A stretch of DNA of 64,000 nt, from positions 40,066,107 through 40,130,106 of the forward strand of contig CM042091.1 of assembly GCA_023512835.1 (NCBI GenBank). The letters run 5' to 3'. The stretch's first letter is position 1, and the number at the start of each line of letters is the position of its first letter. The stretch is from Taxillus chinensis (Eukaryota > Streptophyta > Magnoliopsida > Santalales > Loranthaceae). Shown piece by piece: positions 10,373 through 22,680 of the stretch. The notes beneath the pieces were generated by a model. The model ran no database searches. It had not been told where the DNA came from and saw only the letters and a program-made list of their open reading frames with translations. Both the position numbers and the translations under genes were made by a program.

Positions 10373-11436
10373 TTCGGGACCTCCAAATTGGGTGCATTAG
10401 CATAAATTAAATATATAAATTTCAAACTATTAATTATTTCATCAAATAAATTATTAATTATTTCGGGACAAAGCCCACGAGCTATCAAACTTAATAAATC
10501 CTTAAATTCTACACAACTTTATTTCCAAACACGTCTTGACTTCTTATCCTAGTTTCTCCATTCCTTTAATTACATGGGGTTGGAAAAGAAATCATAAAAA
10601 TGGTGAGCTCAAATAGCCCAGTAAGAGTAAACATAAGTAGGTAAGAAAAATCATGAAGATATCAAAGATAGGAAATATCATAAAAGATTTCATAACGTAT
10701 GCACATCATACATGATCAACATTTTACAAGGGAATCATAGCATAGAAGATTTATGTTTAGACATCGTATCATAATATCATGATCCAAGTTAACTACCCTG
10801 ATACCATAACATAACATAACATATTATCAGTTGGATTAACACTCTCTAGTGATGTTTTTTACCCAATGCATTGGAGGTCTTTCTGGAACCACCCATCATA
10901 AACTTACTTTGTTCAAACATAAGAGGTTATAACAACTTTAACACACATAACACGAAACATATAATGAAATTTCAAAAAAACATTCAAGGTTAACAAGGAT
11001 AACCACGAAAATCAAAATGGTTATTTATTTCAATCAATAAAATAGATTATTAAGAGAGAGATTAGAAAAACTAATGTTCTCAACAATAAAATAAAATAGA
11101 AGAATAAGAAATATAAAACTCTTACAATAATAATTTTATAGAAATAAAAGGGAAATAAAACAAGATAAAGAGGAAGAGAAAAGTGAGAATGAAGAAAAGA
11201 AAACTCTTACTCTCTTTTTGGCGTTCCAAATGTCTTAAAGCCTTAAAAAAATATCAAAACACTAAATTACATTAAGTTTATTTTAATTTATTCGTTTTAT
11301 TAACCTTACTTATAAATAAATATCACACGCATCAACATAGATATACATATATTTTAAAATACCATACTTTAACTTATATCTTTCAATAGGTGATTGAAAA
11401 TACCATACTTGTAGGGCAGAATATTTAATTTGGGTT

Positions 11437-11637
11437 CTATCTTCTATTTTGGTTCCATCTCTTATTTCGATTCCATGCATCGTAAGCGTTGATTTGTGCA
11501 ATAATTAGGTTATATTCCTTAAGAGTTTCTGAATAAGATTTACTTTCCGTATTGGGTGATCGAAAAAGACGTTCGATAAGTCTATTTTTCCTATTTATCT
11601 TCCACCTTAACCATGATGGGTTATAAAATTTAGACAT
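11437..11637 (-). other. Short basic reading frame conserved in both family-B LTR copies
   Basis: The frame encodes about 66 residues, with NPSWLRWKINRKNRLIERLF near the start and SKSYSETLKEYNLIIAQINA after it, and is rich in Arg, Lys and Asn. The same frame recurs at 51741-51899 on the plus strand in the other copy, where a TGG codon has become TGA and shortens it. I do not recognise the protein. It may be a small element-encoded peptide, or a frame kept open by chance in young copies. Confidence 0.3.
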
Positions 11638-11720
11638 AGGCGAAAGGGGAAGATCTAGAGGGGATGAGGATGGGGGTAGCTGTGAGATTTAAACATTAGA
11701 AATTGCAGTGTATATATATA

Positions 11721-11890
11721 AGGTGGCAAGGTCAACCATGTATGTATATACGAGGTGGTATAACCAACTATATAAATAATATATATGAGATGACAAAACT
11801 TACCATGTAAATAACATATATGAAGTGGTAAAACCAACTATGAATATAGTATATATGAGGTGATAAAACCAACCATATAGATCTTATATA
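11721..11890. repeat. 35-bp minisatellite, five copies
   Basis: Units starting at 11721, 11753, 11788, 11823 and 11858 share the pattern AGGTGGTAAAACCAACTAT followed by AT-rich filler. The spacing is 35 bp (32 for the first). The corresponding place in the other LTR copy (near 51500) has only one such unit, so the expansion occurred in this copy. Confidence 0.7.
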
Positions 11891-13127
11891 ATAAATAATA
11901 AGTAATTTCAAAATCTTGAGTATTACCTTTCGTAGAACTTCGACGCTTGGTAAGTACCAAAAACAAAAAAGGATTTTAGTATAGTATTTGGGGCGTTAAG
12001 AGAGCTTGAGTGAGTGTTTATATAGAGAATTTCATGGTATGTCTTGAGGGAACTTTTGCATTAAAAGGGGAGACAAGACACTCCTTATATAGGGCAAGAA
12101 TGGTGGTAGGTGGTAAGTGTGGTAGGTGAAACTTTTATTCTTAATACCTTATTTTCTTTCCTAATTTTTTCATTTTCAAATCATTATATTCTTACCCCAT
12201 TATTATCTACCACATGACACCTTTGTTTCTCCCAATTTTGAAATTTTATGATTTGTTTGACTTTAAGGTTCTTTTGATCACAAAAGTCACATGGATGCAT
12301 TGCATACTATTTTAACTATACCTTTCTAGATTCTTAATAAAATATAATATGACCACTTGTGATGTATTCCTAACTTACTTATATACATTTTGAGATCCAT
12401 TCCAAGTCCATTGGTCTTGTATATCCAAAGTTATTGAATTTTGAAGTGAGACCAAAAATTCTGGGTAGGTTACTAAACCTTTGTGTACTGTTTAAATTAT
12501 TTCTCCTAATGGGGTGATCTAATGAGGTTGAAATTTTAACCAAAGGTAGATAGCTCAATTTGGAACATGTTAGAAAATATTCAAGTTGTTTAGAGCTACA
12601 TAAACAAAGTTATAAATTTTTAAAGATGACTTCCAAAACTGTATTAGTCCATCCTTTCTAAGCATAAGCCATGGTTATGGAGTATTAATGCAAATTTTTG
12701 TCTTTTACAACTCTTAATAAATTTTGATGTGATAAATTCAAATTTGTATTCCATTTGATTTAGATTTAACATTTTAACCAATAAATTATTTATTTAACAA
12801 AACGATTGAAATAACTATATAGTTTGGTAAAATAACATAACACCACATTATAAAACTTAATAAAATAATATTTATTTTTTTGAACTAAAATATATATCAA
12901 ATGTAATTTATTTATGAAAAGTAAAGCTTATATTATAAAAATGGATATTTAATTAAAATTAATATAATTATCATACACGCTATTAAATAATATTTTTAAA
13001 TATATGATCAAAATAGTTTAATTATAAACATAAAATAATATAATAAATACTTATTCTTTTATTAAAATCTCAGATTTTACATCCTACCCTCAAAGAAATT
13101 TCGTCCTTGAAAGTATTTTGTACCTTT

Positions 13128-16100
13128 TGTTGGACCCTAATTTGTCCGGGTTGGACATATTTTATCAAATGCAATTTTCTTCGATGCCGCCTCGTTTGTT
13201 GAAATTTTGCAGAACGATGGAGTTGTGATCGCTGAGCCGTAAGTGCCCAATTTCAAGAAATCATGCGAAAGGCCCTCACTTGCCAAAGAGCCGGTCTTGG
13301 ACGATAGAAAATCAAATTCGAGGATCAACGCCATCAACCGCGCTCAATTCTGAGGTCAAACGAAGAAATATGGCTAAAACAGCGTTCGGACCCCAGCAAC
13401 GGTCAAAACGGTAATTGACCTTCTACACGGCTCCCCGGACCAAGTCATGAACCTCATAATCTCATTCTACTCGTCATTCTGAGAATTTTGACATATATAT
13501 TGTATATATTTGCTCCCGGGGCCTTTTCCATTATCAAAATAAATACGTTTTTCGGTAACAAATAATCTCAGTACAGGCGTTCCATAAAAACGAGATCGTT
13601 TTCAAATAAAATTGGCATGGGGTCGCTCGTCCTGATGCCCCGAATCCAAAAACAATTTTTCCGAGATGTTTTGAAGTCCGGGTCGTCCTACCGATCCCGA
13701 AAACCGAAGAACATCAGTTAAAAACCCAAAAAAAAAAATAATTTTTCTGCTTTTATTTTCTTTTCCCGCCCACCCAGGCCAGATGTCATCGTGTCATGGG
13801 CTTACCAATAAAAAGAAAACAAATAACAAAAAAAGAAACAAGAAAAAATAAAAACAAAATAAAAACGAAAACAAAAAACGAGGCGGTCAACTATCCTCGT
13901 TTTCTCCCTCTCCCTCTCGTCTCTTTCACGTTTCTTCTTCCCAGACGCAGAGATGCAGGCGCAGTGATGCAGATGCAGGCATACGGACCTCCCGCAGTGG
14001 TATGGCTCTCTTCCTCTTTTCCCTTCCCATATTTCCCCTTCTTTGCCGAAACAAGCTTTCCTCGGCACGTTCGGCCGCGCCTCCCCACGCTCTACTGGCC
14101 GCGCCTCCCCATGCCCTGCCGGCCGCAGTCCAAACCACCCATCCAAGCCACGCCTAAGCAACCCTAAACCCTATACCTTTCCTCTATTTAAGGATCCCTC
14201 AACCGATTGACCACAACAGGCTCTCCTCTCCTCCAAAATTCCAAAATCCGAAAAACATCAAATTCCCCTTCTTCGCCTCCTTCTTCCAGAGCCCCCCCTC
14301 TCCCTAGCCGGAAATCATCCCGCCGGCCAGTGTGGAGTACCCCTTGTCCGTTCCCCCATAAAATATCACATACTCCCGTCCCCAAAGGCGTACAGAGGCC
14401 TCCTTAGGTCCATAGTCGGCTATCATTACTGTCACCCGATCTACTGCGTGACACCATTTCAAGCCAATCCAGTGTCCAGCGACTGCCAGCCGGGGCCAAA
14501 GGAAGACACCCAGTCTGGCGAAGAAACCTGCTTGGAGAAGAAGAAAATTTTGTGTGTGTGCTCCATCAAAGGCCGGATGCCCAAAGCCCCATCGCGGAGC
14601 TCGCTGCTGTTTTCTATCTATTTGTGATTTCGAGCAACCTGGTGTGCCACCTTCGCAAGCCGCGTCGGAAGAAGGGATCGCCAAGTCGCCTGGGTTGGTT
14701 GTTAGTTTCCTTCACTGTCAATATTTCTGTGCTTTGGTTGAGTTTGAAGGTTTCCCATTGATGATTTTGCTTTGTTTTATCCTAATTGGTGTTCTATTCT
14801 TGGTGATGCGTTTGGGTTGCTGCTCTGGTTTGGGTTTTATCTGTCATGGTGTGTTCTTGGGGTTGACGAGTGACTAAGGCTTCCTTCTCTGTTATGATTG
14901 CTTGTACACGTTTCTGGGTGTTTTTTTTCGGTTCACGGTTTGGTCTTGTTTTCTAATGCTGGTTTGGTTCGGTTAGGTTTCACTTTAAATAAAAAAGAAA
15001 ACAATATCTTTTTACAAAATAAAAACATTTGAGGTCTAATTGTTCGTCGTTTGATTTGGTCTGGTTTCATTCTCTGCTTAAAAAAAAACAGTATCCTTAT
15101 ACAAAACAAAAACGTTTGAGGTCTGGTTGTTCATGGTTTGGTTGTTTTCTAATTCTGGTTTCAAAAAAAAAAAAAAAGCATCTTCTTTCAAAAAAAGAAA
15201 AACGCTGCAGGTCTGGCTCGTTTGGCTTGCGCTGTCTTGTTCTGTTTTGGTTTGGTTTTTGAGTTTTGGTTTGGCCCGGTCCACTCTTTGTTTTAACCAA
15301 AGTAGCATCTTCACGTTGGGGGTTTCTGAGTTTGGTGAGGCTTATGCTGTGATTTGTTTTGGTTTCCTGTGGCTTATATTCTGGGTATGTTGACTATGTT
15401 TTGTTTCGTTATTTTGTTTGGTCCACTGTGTGTCGTTTTGTTTTCTGTTCTTTCCTTGGTTGACGCCAGTTTTACAACACCTTAGGTTGTACGTTGTACT
15501 GTTTACTTTCACTTTGTATTTTTGTTCATATGTACAGCTTACCTGCTTTATTTATTTATCTTTATCAGGCCTTAGGCAAGTGTTAGTGTGGCCATTGAGA
15601 ATTTTGTATATGTGGGTTCATGACCCAACACAATTGTAATTTGTAAATGAGTATAGTAAAAAAAAAAAGAGAGAGAGAAAAAAAACAACAAACAAAAAAA
15701 AAGAGTGAAAAAAAAGAGGAAAAGGAAAAGTGAGTATACTTTTTGTTTTGTGGATGACACATTATCACACACTACACTTGTTTTTTTTAATTATTTATTT
15801 ATGTATCTTCCTAAAAAAACATAAAAAAAATGATTTCTACAAAAGAGGGGGTTTTTTTACCTAATAAAAAATAATAATAATAAAGAAAACAACAAAAAAA
15901 CAAACAAATGAATGTTTTTTTTTTTCAAAAAAAAAAAAGGGGTTTTCCAAAAAAAAAGAAAAAAAAAAGAAAAAAACAAAACAAAACAAAACAAAAAACA
16001 AAAAAACAAAAGGGGTAAACAAAACAAAAGCTTTCAAACACTTTTTTTTCAAAAGGGATTTTTTTTAAACGTTTTTGGCCAAAAAAAAAAACAAAACTTT

Positions 16101-16751
16101 TTTCTCAAACACTTGGGCCTTTCAAATGTTTGGGCTTCGCAATATTTTGGGCTTTCAGAAAACATTTTCAAACACATGGGCTTTACAACATTTGGGCTTT
16201 TCAACACTTATCTTTCTTTTATCATTTCTTAGCCTTTCAATAATCATTTAGTATAGCACTTATAATTAATTTAACTTTGGTTTTTTCTTTAGACTTTCAG
16301 ATAACTTAGATTTAAGTAAATAGATAAAAACCAAGCATATCAAACAAAACAAAACAACAAGGATCAAATCATTAAAACTTCCTTTAGATGTTCAGGGTAA
16401 ATTGGACTTAATTTCATTTTAACAAATAACTTAGAAATAACAATGGTAGACTTTTAGGCCATAGGAAATTCAACTTAGCTTTTTAGACCTGCCAACTTTA
16501 AACAAAACAAGTTAGAAACCTCACAATCTTAAGATAGGTACCGAAAGGGCGTTGTGGGGGTGTTAGCCCTTCCCTACGCGTAATCAACTCCCGAGCCCAT
16601 CCCCAGTGGCATAGATAATTTAGTTTTAGGTGACCAACCGCACCCCAAAAACGGTTGGTGGCGACTCTATATTTTTCACCATTCGGATGAAGGTTGGGAG
16701 GAACCGCACCCCAAAAGCGGTTTCCCTCCCGGACGAAATCCGGTGATGACA
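13128..16751 (+). repeat. Ogre 5' LTR
   Basis: The 3,624-bp LTR pairs with 28462-32078. It has AT-rich and polypurine/polypyrimidine blocks (about 13730-13890 and 15640-16060). A GC-rich section follows at about 13900-14700, with a TATA-like TATTTAAGG at 14185-14193. The last 100 bp contain two copies of CCGCACCCCAAAA and a 9-mer (16659-16667) equal to the first nine bases of the primer site. Open frames inside are not conserved proteins; several are lysine or phenylalanine strings from homopolymers. Confidence 0.93.
14185..14193 (+). promoter_or_regulatory. Candidate TATA element in the Ogre LTR
   Basis: CTCTATTTAAGGATCC lies about 1.05 kb into the 5' LTR and is repeated at the matching place in the 3' LTR (near 29521). 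It would mark the U3/R boundary. This rests on sequence resemblance alone. Confidence 0.35.
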
Positions 16752-16753
16752 GC

Positions 16754-16771
16754 TGGCGACTCCGCTGGGGA
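16754..16771 (+). other. Primer-binding site, tRNA-Arg
   Basis: TGGCGACTCCGCTGGGGA starts two bases after the LTR end. From memory of plant tRNAs it matches the 3' end of tRNA-Arg(ACG) with one mismatch. Ogre elements are known to use tRNA-Arg as primer. Confidence 0.85.
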
Positions 16772-17402
16772 ATAGTTAGAGAGTTAGGCCTAAGATTAGG
16801 ATTAGGAGGTTAATTCTTTGTTTTAAATTTTAAATTGTTTCATTCTTTTATTCTTTCATTCTTTATTTAATCGATTTATTTATCGCACTTAATCGCCGTT
16901 GCATGCTAGTCTTGATTTATGCGCTTTAATGCCATGATAGTCATGTTTTACCGTTTTCCATAATTGTTGCATTCATGCATAAACTCTATACCCGAGTTTT
17001 TAACATAGTTTAGGTTAGCGAGGTTTATTAGGGTGCCCCAAGCATTGATCATTATCCGCGAAGGGACCCCGGACTCCTCACTCAGGCTTGAGGTCTTTTT
17101 AAGGCACGTCCTTTTAAGGCCCCCCTCCGGTAAATCCCATGGTGTACGGAGCCCTCTAGAGAGGAAGCTTGGGGACCAACGAATAAGATAGGGTGAGAAA
17201 TCATGGCCCATTAAGGGCACACCGACCCACATGTTGTATGATTAAGCATGTCATGCTAACCTTGGTTTTGCAGGGTAGTTGCATTAAGACATCCCTTGTT
17301 TGTTTAAAATGTCAATATTTGTTTATTTGTTTATTCTGTATATATTTCTTTTTGCTCTCCTAACGTTTCCATATTGCATATCATGTCATTCATATAGGGT
17401 GC
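16772..17402 (+). other. Ogre untranslated leader
   Basis: 631 bp lie between the primer site and the first reading frame. Apart from short frames on the opposite strand nothing codes. A long leader before ORF1 is usual in Ogre. Confidence 0.6.
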
Positions 17403-18838
17403 ATGACAACATTTAGTCATCTCTTAGAGGGTGTATGGGAGAAAGAGACTGTTATTGAGGTGGCTCAAGCATCTGGTGAAATTCAACGCCGTCTTGGAGA
17501 CTTCCCACCGGGAGAGTTGCACAAAGCAGATCAGGTTACAGTAGAATTTTCACAAGACTTTACTAGTGAGCTACGGGCCATATGGCGTCAATGGCTGGAT
17601 GAAAGAAAGATTGCTTATGCCCGGCAGTTCGGGGATTTACTGCTTTTAACCGATTTACCAGCTAATAGAGACATGCTCCAAGCTGCACTTCACTTTTGGG
17701 AGCCAAGGCGCAGATGTTTTGACTTTAACGGCCTTGACCTTGTTCCTACCGTGGAGGAATACAGAAGACTGCTTGACATACCCGAAGATCACGAAGGAAA
17801 GTATACTTGCCGGAACCTAGGAAAGCTGGACGATGAGCTTTTACTGAAATGATGGAAATCCCTATTTGGGATGCCCCTTTTCTGGTAAACCGCGAGGGCC
17901 GAGAGCAGCTGTCATGGAAAACCATTCAGGAGATTATGATAGCTGCTACAGAAACAGGATTTCACCGGCTTTTGACCCTAGCCATCTACGGGTTAGTCAT
18001 TTTTCCACGCACCTCAGCGTATGTAGACGCAACAGTCATTGACTTGGTACGGCAAGTGGTGCAAGGTTGTGATCCCACCCCGGCTATCTTAGCAGAAGCT
18101 ATCCATTCCCTTTCGGATCTGAGAACCCATGGCTCGGGACGATTCACCGGCTGCTTACCACTCTTCTGCACTTGGCTGAAGGGACACCTCCCCTGTGCTG
18201 TCCCCAACTTCACACCGGTATACCAATTGCCTTACACGACGCTATTGGACATTCTGCTCAGTACATGGATTCTGCCTAAAGGAGCTGAAGACTGGAAGAA
18301 GAAGCTACAGGACTTAAAGGAAGAAGACATCATCTGGATTGCTCCCTGGATGCCAAGATACTCTATGACATACAGTTGTGGTGAGTACAACTGGGTTCCC
18401 CTATTGGGCCCTTGGGGAGCTACTGCTTATGCACCGCTGCAGAGTGGGAGACAGCTGGGAGACAGTCAGGTTGTTCCGGTACTGTATGGGATGGAGGACT
18501 GCGACTTCACCTATGGGCGAGCTATGCTAGAGGAGAAAGGGGTGAAGATGCATCAAGCATGGTCCACACCTCGCAAGATTCAGCCTAATAACTCAAAATC
18601 TGGTAATTTCCCAGCTTATATCCCTTGGAGAGCACAGCACGAGCCACAACAGAGTTTGATCATGAGGACTATCTTGCAAGAGAACCAGGAGCTGAGGCAG
18701 CAAGTCCACAGATTAGAAGCTGCTTTGGAGAGAGCTACTCAAAGGGCGCAGTTGAGGGACAAGCAGTTGGAGACCGTGTTGTGGCAGAGGGAAGATGCTG
18801 GAGAAAGACCACCGCAGAGGAGGAGGCGCCGCACATGA
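17403..18838 (+). pseudogene. Ogre ORF1 (plant mobile domain-like protein), broken
   Basis: This is the extra Ogre-specific reading frame upstream of gag. It resembles plant mobile domain/DUF7745-type proteins of unknown function. The first part (17403-17852, 149 codons) contains FWEPRRRCFDFNGLDLVPTVEEY, a typical opening block. After a TGA the sequence resumes in another frame at 17849 with WDAPFLVNREG, then IYGLVIFPRTSAYVDATVIDLV and the block WIAPWMPRYSMTYSCG. The C-terminus has a coiled coil (about 18650-18785, heptads of Leu/Gln/Glu) and a basic RRRRR end. The join suggests a deletion of conserved middle sequence together with a frameshift. There is no sign that it can make a full protein. 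Confidence 0.75.
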
Positions 18839-19134
18839 AGACCATATTACCATCTTGGAGATGACTAAATAATTGCCTTAGAGCCATGTAGTTTCTGTTG
18901 TTGTAGTTGGTTACACGGCATTCATGCATGTAATCTCTTTCCTTTTATCAATAAAATAGAGTTTGTTTAAACCCGTTCACTTGCATTCATTCATGCATCT
19001 CATGCATTCATATAAAAAGTGAAAACAAAGCTAAAAATGCTCACCTTTCGTGTTTCTTTCAGTGAAGTATTTCTTTATCCAGAATTGGGCATACTTACAA
19101 CCTTCGGTCCAGACACAAGCACACTTCCCATTCG
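18839..19134 (+). other. ORF1-gag spacer
   Basis: About 296 bp lie between the ORF1 stop and the first gag-frame ATG. The spacer is AT-rich, with ATGCATTCATTCATGC-type words. No coding signal is seen. Confidence 0.4.
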
Positions 19135-22100
19135 ATGGCCAACGAGAATGAAAACAGACTGATGGGGCTAGAGCAGAGTCACCAAGGCATGAGCGATACC
19201 CTTCAGAATCTGCAAGAAACGATGAACGTATGGCGAAATGATGACCAGATTAGTCGAAGGAACTCCAAGGGAAGTCAATCAACAACCAAGGCCAGAAACA
19301 ACGCAGCCCGCGCCACCTCCGCAGCCCGTGACAAATAACACTTTTCCCGAGCAACTGGGCCCACCCAATCCAGGCCAGTATACTTCACCAATAATAGGAG
19401 CCGCTACAGAGGCGGTAGGATCCCTAGCATACAAGGAGGAAGGAGAGTCCCCCGCACTAAGGAGGATTGAAGAACGATTGAAGGCGGTTGAAGGTGCCGA
19501 GATGTATGGTATGATCAGCCCTGATGAATTGTGCCTTGTCCCTGGGGTGGTTTTACCTCATAAATTCAAAATGCCCGAATTCGAGAGGTTTAACGGGACA
19601 CGCTGTCCAAGAACCCATCTGGCAATGTATTGTCAAAAAATGGCAGCATACACTGGCGATGATAGACTTCTTATGCACTGCTTCCAAGAGAGTCTAACAG
19701 GGGCACCCTTGCGTTGGTATTTCCAGCTGGATGGAGGCCGTATCAGAACATGGAAGGACCTGGCTACCGCATTCCTGGCACAGTATAAACATGTCACTGA
19801 ACTAGCCTCGGATCGTCTGATACTGCAATCTTTGGAGAAAGGTCCAAATGAAAATTTCAAGGACTATGCAAGAGGGTGGAGAGAAACTGCAGTGGAAGTG
19901 CAACCTCCGCTAACAGAGAGGGAACTCACTACACTGTTCATTAACACATTGAAGGGTGTCTATTACGAAAAGCTCATTGGTCATGTTTCTAGTACTTTCG
20001 CTGATCTGGTCGCTTCAGGTGAACTCATTGAGAGTGGAGTTAAAGGCGGAAAACTAAAAGGTGAAATGATCGAGGCACCGAAGAGGTCACCAGTGCCTCC
20101 AAAAAAGAAAGAGGGGGAAACAAACTTCGTGCATCAGTCTGGTCCGATGATGCAACCTAACCCTTCCCAAATGCCTGTTTATTTCAGGGCACCCCCAGTA
20201 ACTGCATATGCTGCACCTGCACCTATCCCGCAGTTCCAACCCTTCCAATTCCAATGAAGACCCCAATACACTTACCCAGCTCCACAATTTCCTCAAGCAC
20301 CCGCTCCAGCACCAATCCAAGCACCCGTTAGAAGCACATCCACGGACCCGAGACCAAATCAAGCTCCCAAGAAGCACCAGGAGTTTGACCCAATCCCTAT
20401 GACTTATGCTGAACTGTACCCAAGGCTCCTTGAAGCAAGACTGGTAGTCCCTTCCCCTGTGGGAGAATTGAAACCACCGTATCCAAATTGGTACAAACCA
20501 GACCTTCATTGCGTATATCATGCTGGCGCCGTAGGACATAATGTTGAGGGTTGCATCGCATTTAAAAGGAAAGTCCAAGCATTAAAAGATGCTCACTGGT
20601 TGGATTTCGCGACACTATCCAATTCCCCGAGTGTCAACAACAACCCATTGCCAGAACACTCTAATAATGTTACCGCCATCACCTCGGAAGCTAGGATTGC
20701 GAAGATCCCCCAAGTACGAATGCAAAGGGACCAGTTGTTTCGGTTTTTACTCAAATACGGATATTTGTTGACCAGATCAACCATTGACGGTGAAGAAGGG
20801 ACCAACCAACAGAAAAGGTGTCTGTTCCATGAGATGGCTCCAGGACACGACATTAACAACTGTATGGAATTCGAAAATGTTGTTCAAGAATTAATGGACT
20901 ACCGAAGGATTGAGTTTTCAAAGCAGTGTACTGATTATTCCGTTCAGATGGTCCAAGGAGACAATTCATATGAGTTCACCGACATGCCCAGGCCTCTCCG
21001 AATTTATACAGCAACTCCAGAAATACCGCAGCTACCACACGGGATCCAACCTCTTACAATTCATATTCCCCCTCAACCTTCCTACAAAAGTGAGAAAGCT
21101 GTTCCGTGGAGGTACGGTTGTGAAGCTGTAGTACAAGGGAACTCTCAAACCAAAAAGATAACTCAAAGCGGATGTCCCTACACACCCGATGTGCTCGAGC
21201 AACCAAAGAAAGGGAAAGCTGTGGTGAAGGATATTTCACCTGCATCAGAACCAGTCAAAGAAGAAATTCAGATTACTGAAGAAGACGCTGCTGAATTCTT
21301 GAAATTGATTAAGCATAGTGAATATAACATTGTGGAGCAGCTAAGCAAGCAACCGGCTCGGATCTCCTTGCTCTCACTACTAAAAGACTCTACTCCACAC
21401 CGAGAAGCATTAATGAAGGTCCTTAGTAAGGCTTATGTCCCACCAACTATTTCAGTGGAGAACATGGACACACTCGCTGGAAACCTTGTAGTGGACAACT
21501 TTATATCATTTAGCGAGGATAAACTGCCGCAGGAGGGCAAAGGTCACATTAAAGCTTTGCACATTTCTGTCAAGTGCAAAGAACACACCATCTCCCGGGT
21601 ACTGATCGATAATGGGTCCGCTGTCAACATTATGCCTTTACAAATATTACAACAGCTGCCCGTAGATTCTTCATACATGCGGTCGAGCAACATGGTAGTT
21701 CGAGCCTTTGACGGGGGAAAAAGAGATGTAACAGGAACGCTGGATATTCCATTGCTAATTGGGCCCATAGTATTTTCTGTTGAATTTCAGATCTTGGATA
21801 TTGCGTCATACTACAGCTGCTTGTTGGGAAGGCCATGGATTCACACAGCGGGAGCAGTACCTTCTACTCTGCACTAGAAACTGAAGTTCGTGGTTGACGA
21901 TCACCTCATTTGTGTATCCGGGGAGACAGACCTGTTGGTAACCAAGCCGTCATCCATGCCTTGTATCGACAGTGGAGAGGACGTACCTGAATGTTCTTTC
22001 TGAGCCTTTGAAGTAGTCAATGTCACCTATGTGACACGGCCCAGTTTGTATCAAAGGATAGGAGCTCAACTGTCCAAAGCTACCAAGATGATTGCACATA

Positions 22101-22486
22101 CGATGCTTAGGCAAGGACATAAGCTAGGACTTGGGCTCGGGGCATCCTCTCAGGGCATGAAAGACCCGTTACGCATTTGGGGCACGACAGAACGATATGG
22201 GCTAGGCTACAAACCCACCAAAGCAGACCGGCAGAAGGAAGCCTCCAGAAAGAGGGAAGTCAGAATGGCCAAGCTACAGAAGCGACTTATCCAAGAAGAG
22301 CGGATGACATTTCCACCCTTAGAAGACACATTCTACAGTGGAGGGTTTGCTTATCAAGAGAAGGCTTCGATCATTGCTGTTGTGGAGAGCAAGGAGTCAG
22401 AAGCGGGCCAGGTGATGTTCGTGCAGGAAGGAGCACCAGGACAACCGCTCAACAATTGGACTAGCACATGTCTCCCCGTGATGTAA
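19135..22486 (+). pseudogene. Ogre gag-protease with G-patch, broken by stops
   Basis: Gag starts at 19135 (MANENENR) and shifts frame near 19220-19238, then stays in one frame to 22486. About 19550-19990 is a retrotransposon gag domain (FKMPEFERFNGT, LRWYFQLDGGRIRTWKDLATAF). The aspartic protease has VLIDNGSAVNIMP with catalytic Asp at 21608-21610; DNGS in place of the usual D-S/T-G is normal for Tat elements. A glycine-rich G-patch segment (HKLGLGLGASSQGM, about 22096-22220) follows the protease. In-frame stops are at 20255 (TGA), 21875 (TAG) and 22001 (TGA). Each can be read as a C-to-T change of CGA or CAG. Confidence 0.85.
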
Positions 22487-22680
22487 TCCTTGGGGGAATC
22501 CTATTTGGATATTTGTTTATTTCGCTTTCATGCCTCTTTCAGTGTTTAAAAAATAGTTTATGTCTCTTTGAGATATTTCGCTTTTAATAAATTGTATGTT
22601 TTTCCAAAAACGGTGCATTACATCTCATTATCATATGCATATCATATTTTGCTATCAACTTGTTAATCTTTTCACAAACA
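22487..22680 (+). other. Probable gag-pro/pol intron of Ogre
   Basis: A 194-bp gap with stops in all frames separates gag-pro from pol and ends AATCTTTTCACAAACAG, a good plant splice acceptor. The pol frame opens immediately after it (TATCGTGAATTC...). Ogre elements are known to carry an intron here whose removal links pro to pol. The donor, somewhere near the gag-pro stop, is not certain. Confidence 0.5.

Larger units (their letters stand above)
10385..13083 (-). repeat. Minus-strand LTR of a gypsy-type element (family B, copy 1)
   Basis: The stretch 10790-13060 is the reverse complement, with divergence, of 50395-52545, so it is a dispersed repeat. The minus-strand LTR start is near 13083 (TGTAAAATCTGAG). 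It is preceded in the same orientation by GGACGAAATTTCTTTGAGGG (13084-13112), the purine-rich segment typical just upstream of a gypsy 3' LTR. It contains a short conserved reading frame (11437-11637) and a 35-bp minisatellite (11721-11885). The lower boundary against the chromovirus fragment near 10385 is approximate. Confidence 0.6.

Noticed and set aside
13796..14167. Open frames of 119-165 codons on both strands in the Ogre LTRs (also 14304-14684, 29131-29502, 29523-30020)
   Set aside because: They recur at the same place in both LTRs, overlap on both strands in GC-rich sequence and show no protein family features.
15861..16232. Lys-rich and Phe-rich frames in the LTRs (also 31132-31559)
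   Set aside because: Created by A and T homopolymer runs.
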